Shown piece by piece: positions 24,720 through 31,345 of a stretch of 64,000 nt of DNA; the stretch's first letter is position 1, and each line of letters opens with the position of its first letter. A program made the translations under genes and the position numbers. Source of the stretch: an uncultured Treponema sp. (lineage in GTDB: Bacteria; Spirochaetota; Spirochaetia; Treponematales; Treponemataceae); the NCBI GenBank assembly GCA_946186185.1, contig CAMHMJ010000002.1, positions 106,432 to 170,431 on the forward strand. The letters run 5' to 3'. The notes beneath the pieces were generated by a model, which saw nothing but the letters and a program-made list of their open reading frames with translations, made no database searches and was not told the origin of the DNA.

Positions 24720-25115
24720 CTACTTAGTAAAAAGGCTTTTTATCCAGCTGAAGAAAGCTTTGATTGCTTTCCAGATTTTTGCAAAGAGGGAAGGGTGGCG
24801 GAGTTTTTCGAGGCGTTTGTAGCCTTCAAGAAGTTCTTCCTGAGTGAACTCTTTCCGCTGGTTGTTTTCTTCCAGCTCCATCTCTAGCTCTTCAATTTCA
24901 TCTAAATTGTCAAGAATGACGGCGTTGATACTGGTCCAGCCCAGCTGTTTTGCAGCCTGAAGGCGCCGTTCTCCGGCAATGAGTTCGTATTTTCTGTTCA
25001 GTGTAATGGGATTCAAAAGACCGTATGCCCGAAGACTGCTTTTGAGGGCTTCCAGATCGCCCAAATCCTGGCGGACGCGTTTTTTTATCTTAATGTCTTC
25101 AATGTTTACAAGCAT
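24720..25115 (-). CDS. ParB/Srx-fold N-domain protein with amphipathic tail
   Basis: A 131-residue protein. Residues about 1-70 resemble the ParB N-terminal CTP-binding fold: IDDIK-like start, LKSSLRAYGLLNPITL, and the GERR box (YELIAGERRLQAAKQLGW). The central HTH DNA-binding domain and C-terminal dimer domain of ParB are absent. Instead there is an acidic helix (EEIEELEMELEENNQRKEF), and the end is KIWKAIKAFFSWIKSLFTK, a strongly amphipathic helix that could bind membrane. Strong SD AAGGAGG. Not part of a parAB pair here. Function unknown. Confidence 0.75.
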   Translation of the reverse strand: MLVNIEDIKIKKRVRQDLGDLEALKSSLRAYGLLNPITLNRKYELIAGERRLQAAKQLGWTSINAVILDNLDEIEELEMELEENNQRKEFTQEELLEGYKRLEKLRHPSLFAKIWKAIKAFFSWIKSLFTK

Positions 25116-25150
25116 TCCGCGTCCTCCTTAAATTATTTTCCTTCTGTAAA

Positions 25151-25200
25151 TCCTCTGCTTCCAGACTGCCTTCCGTCTGCTTCCAGACTGCCTTCCGGCT
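25151..25200. repeat. Tandem repeat, 22-bp unit, two copies
   Basis: CTGCTTCCAGACTGCCTTCCG is repeated twice head to tail between the PBP gene and the ParB-like gene. Confidence 0.8.
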
Positions 25201-25228
25201 TTCTCAGGCACAGGTTCCGGAAGTTATT

Positions 25229-27769
25229 TTATTCCATCAGGAAGTTATAGTCAAAGGTTTCAACAGGTTTTTCTTCTTCAATTGTACTTTCTGTTTTCTG
25301 TACCGTATTTTCATAGCCAGGTTTGAGGAAGTCAAGGTTTACCTTAAGCGGTGTAAAGTCCGGACGTTCAGTCAGGTGCTGACCAGACTTATACATTTCG
25401 TTTCTGAGCCTTGAAATCCAAAGATATGAAGTTGTATTTGAAGAATGAACGGAACATACAGAAGTCGGCTGTGTTCCTTCAAGATACCACTGAGTTGTAA
25501 GGTGTCCTTCGCAGGCTGGAGTTGGAAGCTCGCCGCTGGTTGCGCAGACAGTTGCTTCGATAACACCTTCAAGAGGCTTCGGGAAATCCTTTGCAATCAG
25601 GTTTGTGTGAATTTCCCGCATGTAGTCTCCCCATGCAAAACCTGCAAGGGTTGCACCGGTAATCTGAAGACCAAGAGACTGTCCCGGACGGTCAAAGCCG
25701 AACCAGAATGTTGAGGTGTAATATGGAGAATATCCGCTTGTCCAGGCATCCGCCCAGTTCTGGGTTGTACCGGTTTTACCTGCAATCGGCATATTGTATT
25801 TAACGCCCTTATCATTGGTGTAGGTGAACTTCCATTTCTGTCGCCAGAGAGAACCTGTTCCTACAGTCTGTTCAAGGAGCTTTGTCATTACAAAAGCGGT
25901 TTCCGGCGGAATTATCTGAGCCTGAGCCCCTTTCTGCTGCTGTGCTTCACGGATTTCCCGTTCCGGATTCAGGATAATGTTTCCGTTTTTGTCTTCAACC
26001 GTACGGATTGCCATCGGTGTTACCGCCTTTCCGCCGTTTGCAAGAACAGCATAAGCCCGTGCAAGCTCTATAGGACGAACTGAACATACACCAAGACCGA
26101 TAGGGTAGCCCGGAACAAAGCCCCGCTGAGGAAGCTCTTCTTTTGGAATGCCCAGAAGGCTTACGGCTCTGTTTATTGCCGCTTCAAATCCGATGCCGTC
26201 CAGTACCTTGAGGGAAGGAATGTTCATACTGGTTGTAAGGGCAAAATAAAGGGTAACGTTACCCAGCCATTCTCCCTTGAAGTTCTGCGGAATATATGGT
26301 TTTCCGTCTGCGGTATGGAAAACAACCGGCGTGTCGGAAATGATTGTTGTCGGAGTGAATTTTCGTGAATTGATTGCTTCCGTATAATAAAGCGGTTTGA
26401 AGGTTGAACCCGGCTGAAGCTTAGCCTGTGTTGCACGGATGAACTGGTTTTCACTGTCGAACTTTGAACCACCTACAAGAGCGGTAATGTAACCCGTTTC
26501 GTTTTCCAGGGAAATCATGGTTCCTTCAATTGTTGTTTTTTCGTTTTCCTTCTTTGTCTGGGTATTTGCGCGGTTTACAACGCTTACCTTCAGGTTATCA
26601 AGTCCGCACATGAGGGAGAAAACATCCACAATCGGGTTAATTTCAGAAAGGTAGGAAGCCTTTGAAATGGATTCCGAACGCTGTGCGCTTACCTTAAGTG
26701 AAGGAAGGTTGAACAAAAGTGCAAAAAGCTCCGTCATCGGAATATAGGTGTTATACGCCATGTTTGAACGGGTAGAATGTTCTTCCTGATAAAGCTTGTT
26801 GGCCCGGGCAATATATTTATCCATTGAGTCCTGGGCCGCTTTCTGGTGAGAAAGGTTCAGTGTGGTGTTTACGGTAAAGCCTGAAGTATAGATGTTCTGG
26901 CTTCCGTAAATCATGTTTCCAAGCTCACGGCGAACATATTCGCTGAACCACGGTGCCTTATCATCCCTGATTAAATATGCCGAAGAACTTGTTCTTGTAT
27001 AGTCAAAATTTCCCCAGAATTCATCAAAGGACTCATCCGATTCTTCCTGAGTGATGTAGCCGGCATGCACCATTGAAGCAAGCACGTCCTTCTGTCTTTC
27101 CATTGCCCGGTTCGGATGATCAAAGGGATTGTAGAATGCCGGGTTTGAAAGCTGAATTACAAGAATTGAGGCTTCGGCCGGAGTGATTTCCGTTGCGCTG
27201 TGGCCAAAGTAGTATTTTGAAGCGGCATTTACGCCGTAGGTTCCGCCGCCGAAATAGATTTTGTTAAGGTATAGCTCAAGGATTTCATTTTTTGAGTAGC
27301 GGCGCTCCATCTGGATTGCCCACCAGAGCTCCTTGATTTTTCGCATGATGGACATTTCTGAACGGTCGCAGTAAATGGTTCCTGCAATCTGCTGGGTGAG
27401 GGTAGAACCACCACCAAGAGAACGGCCGGTAAGTTTTCCCACAACCGCACGCATAAGAGCCTTAAAACTGAAGCCCTTGTGTGAATAGAAAATCCTGTCT
27501 TCACGGGTTAAAAGGGCGTCCAGCATGTGCTGAGGAAGCTTGTTCAGGCTTATGATTTCGCGTTTTTCATCTGACGCAAATTCAGTTATAAGCTCACCGT
27601 TTATGTCCAGAAGCTTTGTGGGAAGGGCGGTATCAAGAGATGTAAGAAATTCTGAGTTTTTTATATTTACAGTTTCTGAAATCATCCAGCCGGTTGCAGC
27701 TCCTATAAGTACAGATGAAAGAAACAAAATTGAAATCAAGACAATTGTGGATTTTTTAATTTTTTCCAT
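25229..27769 (-). CDS. Class A penicillin-binding protein (PBP1A type)
   Basis: A bifunctional peptidoglycan synthase of 846 residues from ATG 27769; an upstream in-frame ATG (27805) overlaps the promoter and is rejected. A membrane anchor (about residues 4-26) is followed by a GT51 transglycosylase with EDRIFYSHKGF and GGSTLTQQ motifs. The transpeptidase has the SxxK active site in PGSTFKPLYY, SMN in TSMNIPSLK, and KTGTTQNWADAW. It polymerises and cross-links glycan strands in the periplasm. The promoter contains a perfect TTGACA and lies seven bases from the ATG; no SD. Confidence 0.93.
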   Translation of the reverse strand: MEKIKKSTIVLISILFLSSVLIGAATGWMISETVNIKNSEFLTSLDTALPTKLLDINGELITEFASDEKREIISLNKLPQHMLDALLTREDRIFYSHKGFSFKALMRAVVGKLTGRSLGGGSTLTQQIAGTIYCDRSEMSIMRKIKELWWAIQMERRYSKNEILELYLNKIYFGGGTYGVNAASKYYFGHSATEITPAEASILVIQLSNPAFYNPFDHPNRAMERQKDVLASMVHAGYITQEESDESFDEFWGNFDYTRTSSSAYLIRDDKAPWFSEYVRRELGNMIYGSQNIYTSGFTVNTTLNLSHQKAAQDSMDKYIARANKLYQEEHSTRSNMAYNTYIPMTELFALLFNLPSLKVSAQRSESISKASYLSEINPIVDVFSLMCGLDNLKVSVVNRANTQTKKENEKTTIEGTMISLENETGYITALVGGSKFDSENQFIRATQAKLQPGSTFKPLYYTEAINSRKFTPTTIISDTPVVFHTADGKPYIPQNFKGEWLGNVTLYFALTTSMNIPSLKVLDGIGFEAAINRAVSLLGIPKEELPQRGFVPGYPIGLGVCSVRPIELARAYAVLANGGKAVTPMAIRTVEDKNGNIILNPEREIREAQQQKGAQAQIIPPETAFVMTKLLEQTVGTGSLWRQKWKFTYTNDKGVKYNMPIAGKTGTTQNWADAWTSGYSPYYTSTFWFGFDRPGQSLGLQITGATLAGFAWGDYMREIHTNLIAKDFPKPLEGVIEATVCATSGELPTPACEGHLTTQWYLEGTQPTSVCSVHSSNTTSYLWISRLRNEMYKSGQHLTERPDFTPLKVNLDFLKPGYENTVQKTESTIEEEKPVETFDYNFLME

Positions 27770-27805
27770 ATATAGAAGAATAAAAAAATACGGGTCTTTT
27801 GTCAA
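27770..27805 (-). promoter_or_regulatory. PBP promoter, leaderless arrangement
   Basis: Minus strand: TTGACA (27805-27800), 17-bp spacer, TATTCT (27782-27777), seven bases to ATG 27769. Confidence 0.7.
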
Positions 27806-27861
27806 CGCTTTCTTGTCTTTCTTAAAAGGTGTTACGGAGTGTTCTGCCAGGTCGTTGGGAC

Positions 27862-27945
27862 AAAAAAAAGGCTCGGTAGCAACCGAGCCATGCCCATCAG
27901 GCAGTCAAGGGCATGGGTGGGAGGGGAAAATGCCCTTGACATTTT
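27862..27945 (-). ncRNA. Candidate small RNA with C-rich loop and intrinsic terminator
   Basis: Read on the minus strand. An 11-bp perfect stem, GTCAAGGGCAT (27940-27930) with ATGCCCTTGAC (27914-27904), presents a 15-nt loop TTTCCCCTCCCACCC. A spacer follows, then GGCTCGGT/ACCGAGCC (27889-27870) and eight T (27869-27862). An alternative pairing, CCATGCCC (27916-27909) with GGGCATGG (27895-27888), would break both stems. The transcript points toward the PBP gene but ends before its promoter. The loop could pair with SD sequences (GGAGG/GGGGAG). It could be a trans-acting sRNA or an attenuator. A TAAAAT -10 lies close upstream; the 5' end is uncertain. Confidence 0.65.
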
Positions 27946-28059
27946 AAATATCGACCACATGTGTAAAAATCTTTAATGTTTTTAAAATATTTTTTTAAAT
28001 TCTTGTATTTTGGCACTAATCATTGTATATTTAGTTATATTATTTTATAGGAGTAAAAT

Positions 28060-28230
28060 ATGGCTTACAAAATTGATTCTGGTAAATGCGTTAACTGCGG
28101 TGCCTGTGAACCTGACTGTCCTGTTGAGGCTATTTCAGAGAATGGTGATGTTCGCGTAATCGATGCTGATAAATGTATCAGCTGCGGTTCATGTGCTTCA
28201 ACATGTCCTTCAGAGGCAATTTCAGAGTAA
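28060..28230 (+). CDS. 2[4Fe-4S] ferredoxin
   Basis: A 56-residue bacterial-type ferredoxin, MAYKIDSGKCVNCGACEPDC and so on. It has two CxxCxxCxxxCP motifs (Cys10, 13, 16, 20 and Cys39, 42, 45, 49), each ligating one cluster in the crossed pattern. It is an electron carrier, likely for pyruvate:ferredoxin oxidoreductase or hydrogenase in an anaerobe. A strong SD (AGGAG) precedes the ATG. It stands alone, with a terminator after it. Expression is probably high, judging by the isolated strong signals. Confidence 0.95.
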   Translation: MAYKIDSGKCVNCGACEPDCPVEAISENGDVRVIDADKCISCGSCASTCPSEAISE

Positions 28231-28243
28231 TTTTTGAAATTTA

Positions 28244-28300
28244 AAAAGAGGGAAGTGTATATTCTGTTTTTTATTCAGAGTCTGCCTCCCTCTTTTATTT
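28244..28300 (+). terminator. Terminator after ferredoxin gene
   Basis: AAAAGAGGGA (28244-28253) pairs with TCCCTCTTTT (28287-28296) across a 33-nt loop, ending in T-rich sequence. Confidence 0.7.
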
Positions 28301-28334
28301 ATTTTATGAAGTTTCCGTCTTTTATAGAGGCAAG

Positions 28335-29321
28335 ATGAAAAACTTTCACTTTAAAAAAGTCCTGTGTTTTTTTGCTGAACTTGGTTTTCTGTTTTCTCTC
28401 CGGGCTTTAGACTCCGGCTCAGAAAAAGATGACGGTTCGTTTTTAGTTGATACTTCCGTTGTTCCCCTAATTTCATCCCTTAAATTTGAAGATTACGATG
28501 AGGTTCTTTTAGAACTTTCAGATTCCATTGAGCAGAATGATATTCTTTATGCCAGGGCGAAAAACCGAAGGCTTAATAATGTTTCTACAACGCCTCATTT
28601 TTATGCCTATGTTCCGGTGGGCCGCGATAACCTGTTTTCTGTGAATGCCAGTACCGGAGTGCCTTACGATACCCTTGCAACCCTGAATTCCCTTCCTTCT
28701 TCAGAAACGCCCATAACCGGAAAAAAAATAATCCTGACAGACATAAAGGGACTTTTCATTCCGGAAAAGCCTGTGACAGAAATCGATGTCTTCCTCTACA
28801 AGACCTACCAGGACCGTTTTGACGATGCTTTACGCTTTCAGATTGATGATAAAGGCTTTTATTTTTTTGAAGGGGAACGCTTTTCTCCCTATCACAGGCT
28901 GTATTTCCTTGATTCCAATTTTTCCCTTCCGCTGGATAAAAAAATCGTTACCTCTGCTTACGGAATGCGGGAAAGCCCGGTTTACGGAACCTGGAAAAAG
29001 CACAACGGCATCGATTTTGCCGCAAGGGAAGGGGATAACGTCTATTCCTGCCGGATTGGAACGGTTTCCTTTGTAAAGCAGAACGATGAGGTTTTTGGAA
29101 ACTATATCATCGTTTCTCATTCTTCTTCACTGACCAGCGTATATGCCCATCTTTCTAAAATCCTTGTAAAGGAAGGGGACAGCGTTAAGGGCGGGCAGAA
29201 AATAGGACTCTCCGGCTCCACGGGAATGGTAACGGGTCCTCACCTGCATTTTGAAATCCGTCGGAACGGAAAGCCCCTTGACCCCGAACGCATCCTCCCC
29301 AAAGCCACCGGCCACCAGTAG
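28335..29321 (+). CDS. LysM-like and M23 peptidase (cell-wall endopeptidase)
   Basis: A 328-residue protein with an N-terminal signal (FKKVLCFFAELGFLFSLRA). A LysM-like module lies at about residues 97-135 (LFSVNASTGVPYDTLATLN). The C-terminal M23 metallopeptidase has Zn ligands in HNGIDFAA and GPHLHFEIRRNGKPLDP, and YGMRESPV as the entry to the groove. Such proteins cut peptidoglycan cross-links or act as activators in the periplasm. The SD is weak (GAGGCAAG). It ends in a repeat-containing gap. Confidence 0.9.
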   Translation: MKNFHFKKVLCFFAELGFLFSLRALDSGSEKDDGSFLVDTSVVPLISSLKFEDYDEVLLELSDSIEQNDILYARAKNRRLNNVSTTPHFYAYVPVGRDNLFSVNASTGVPYDTLATLNSLPSSETPITGKKIILTDIKGLFIPEKPVTEIDVFLYKTYQDRFDDALRFQIDDKGFYFFEGERFSPYHRLYFLDSNFSLPLDKKIVTSAYGMRESPVYGTWKKHNGIDFAAREGDNVYSCRIGTVSFVKQNDEVFGNYIIVSHSSSLTSVYAHLSKILVKEGDSVKGGQKIGLSGSTGMVTGPHLHFEIRRNGKPLDPERILPKATGHQ

Positions 29322-29326
29322 CAGGC

Positions 29327-29420
29327 CGAATTACGAGTTTGCAAACATAATACAAAATTGGCGGGACGCGACTGGTAGCCCATTTTGAAATAGGTGGCTG
29401 TAAAACTCGAAATTAGGGCT
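29327..29420. repeat. Intergenic palindromic repeat copy C
   Basis: GAATTACGAGTTT at the left is a near inverse of AAAACTCGAAATT at the right (29402-29414). Between are ACAAAATTGGCGGGACGCGACTGGTAGCC-type blocks shared with copies A and D. Copy C ends with TTAGGGCTAA, like copy F. Confidence 0.7.
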
Positions 29421-29474
29421 AAAATAATAAAAAACTGTTTTATTTTGTTCGAAAATGCTGTATATTATTATAAT

Positions 29475-30488
29475 ATGAAGCCTTTTGTGCGTCCGTTTCT
29501 AAAAGCTCTGTTTCTCTTTCTGCCTCTTTTTTCACTTTCCGGTGAAAATTTCCGTGTCAGAAAGGTGCATTCGGTAACACTTACGGAAGAAACCGGCTTT
29601 GAAAAATCCGTTACAATCGGCATAAATGACAGTATTGCGGTTTTCCTTCCGGAAAAGAAGGATTCTTCCCGCTTTGATTTTCTTGAAGGCCTTGAAGTAA
29701 AGGTTTCTATTCCAAAGTCAGTCTCTGACTGGCGTGACTCTGTTGCCCTTTCACTTTATGACGGGGTTTCTCCAAAGCCTTCCGCTTCTCAGATTGATTA
29801 TTCCGGAACCAGAATTTTTATTCAGCCCCTTCCTTCAAAAATGAGCTGGATTGTTCAGATTCCTTTGTACCGGGAGACCGGCTTAAAAGACAGCTCTTAC
29901 ACTACAAAGGTGAATGTAATTCCTGATGTGCAGAAGGGCTTTGCATTTCTTCGCTTTATGCCTGTCATGAAGGGCGTTCCTGAAGAAACCCTGAATGCAA
30001 ATCTTACGGTCACAATAAAGCCCTGCCTTCGGAATAAGGGGCGCCTTAACCTGAATTTTGAGCGCAACAGCGAATCCGAAAATACCCCGGTGGATATTCT
30101 CCTGGATGACCAGCTGGTTGAGTCTCAGTTTAAGGGAAAGACCTATTCCGTGCTGGTAAATCCGGGGCTTCACAGCGTAAATGTACAGTCAAACGAATTC
30201 AGAAGTGAAGTCCGTTCCTGTATGGTTGAACAGGCAAAAATTACTCAGGAAAAATTCACTTTCAAAAGCTTAAAGCCTCTTCTTTCTGTTTCTGCTCCTG
30301 ATAACGCCGAGATTTTCCTGGACGGGCAGAAGCTTACTGAAACAGGAAAAGAATTTGAAGTTTCAGAGGGAGAGCATTCCCTGAAGTTCATTCTTGGAAG
30401 CTACGAAGTTCTTAGAAATATTACGGCTGAAAAGGGAAAGACCTATTCGGCAAATTTAAATATTGATCTTCAGATTCTGGAAGATTAA
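29475..30488 (+). CDS. Exported protein with PEGA-like C-terminal domain
   Basis: About 337 residues from ATG 29475 (MKPFVRPFLKALFLFLPLFSLSG signal peptide). An upstream in-frame ATG at 29394 would put the signal peptide internally and overlaps repeat copy C, so it is rejected. The C-terminal about 70 residues (NAEIFLDGQKLTETGKEFEV, GEHSLKFILGSYEV) look like a PEGA domain, a small beta-sandwich found in surface and S-layer proteins. The middle part is not recognised. It precedes deoC by 15 nt, perhaps in one transcript. A TATAAT touches the start codon, so the start and promoter are not settled. Confidence 0.65.
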   Translation: MKPFVRPFLKALFLFLPLFSLSGENFRVRKVHSVTLTEETGFEKSVTIGINDSIAVFLPEKKDSSRFDFLEGLEVKVSIPKSVSDWRDSVALSLYDGVSPKPSASQIDYSGTRIFIQPLPSKMSWIVQIPLYRETGLKDSSYTTKVNVIPDVQKGFAFLRFMPVMKGVPEETLNANLTVTIKPCLRNKGRLNLNFERNSESENTPVDILLDDQLVESQFKGKTYSVLVNPGLHSVNVQSNEFRSEVRSCMVEQAKITQEKFTFKSLKPLLSVSAPDNAEIFLDGQKLTETGKEFEVSEGEHSLKFILGSYEVLRNITAEKGKTYSANLNIDLQILED

Positions 30489-30503
30489 TTTTTGAGGATA
30501 TAA

Positions 30504-31241
30504 ATGAATAAACAAACCATCGCTTCTCTTATAGATCATACCCTGCTTTTACCGACAGCCGGAATCAGGGATATTGTCCGGCTTTGTGCAGAAGCAGCAC
30601 GCTACCGTTTTGCTTCTGTCTGTGTAAATCCCCGGTATGTTCCCATTGCCCGAATGGAGCTGGCGGATTCCGGCGTAAAGGTTTGCACCGTTGTAGGCTT
30701 TCCTCTTGGCGAAAGTTCCTCTAAGGCAAAGGCTTTTGAAGCTGAATGTGCAATTCTTGACGGTGCTGACGAAATCGATATGGTAATGGATATCGGTGCC
30801 GCTCTTGATTCAAGATACAACAATGTTGAAACGGATATTCTTGAAGTAGTGCAGGCCTGCCGCAAAACCGGTGAAAAAATCGGGAAAAATATTCTTGTTA
30901 AGGTAATTCTTGAAACCTGCTTTTTAGATGATGCAGCAGTTACAACCGCTTCCCTGTGTGCCCTCAGGGCCGGAGCGGACTTTGTAAAAACTTCTACCGG
31001 CTTTGCTTCTCCAAAGGGAGTTGACGGAAACCTGTTGCCAAACGGCGCTTCCGTGCATCATGTTAAATTGATGCGTGAAGCCGTGAAAGATAAGTGCGGC
31101 GTAAAAGCATCCGGCGGTATTCGGTCTGCCCGGGCGGCTCTTTCCTTGATTCAGGCCGGTGCAAACAGAATCGGAACTTCAAGCGGTGTTCAGATTGTAG
31201 AAAACTGGGACGAAAGCATTAAGGTTTCCGGCTGGGACTAA
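30504..31241 (+). CDS. deoC: Deoxyribose-phosphate aldolase
   Basis: A 245-residue class I aldolase converting 2-deoxyribose 5-phosphate to glyceraldehyde 3-phosphate and acetaldehyde, in deoxynucleoside breakdown. Motifs are IDHTLLLPTAG at the start, VCVNPRYV, CTVVGFPLGESS, the Schiff-base region LVKVILETCFL, ADFVKTSTGFA (Lys), and VKASGGIRSARAALSLI. The SD GAGGATA precedes ATG. A strong bidirectional terminator follows. Confidence 0.96.
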   Translation: MNKQTIASLIDHTLLLPTAGIRDIVRLCAEAARYRFASVCVNPRYVPIARMELADSGVKVCTVVGFPLGESSSKAKAFEAECAILDGADEIDMVMDIGAALDSRYNNVETDILEVVQACRKTGEKIGKNILVKVILETCFLDDAAVTTASLCALRAGADFVKTSTGFASPKGVDGNLLPNGASVHHVKLMREAVKDKCGVKASGGIRSARAALSLIQAGANRIGTSSGVQIVENWDESIKVSGWD

Positions 31242-31246
31242 AAAAA

Positions 31247-31288
31247 ATCCCGTGCACTTCACAATGAAAGCTGCACGGGATTTTTTTT
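31247..31288. terminator. Bidirectional terminator between deoC and greA
   Basis: ATCCCGTGCA (31247-31256) with TGCACGGGAT (31272-31281), with A7 before and T8 after. Confidence 0.95.
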
Positions 31289-31345
31289 GTCCGTTTTTTT
31301 TACTGGAGCGCGCCCTTTTTCAGAGCAGCGCTGATGCAGAAAACC

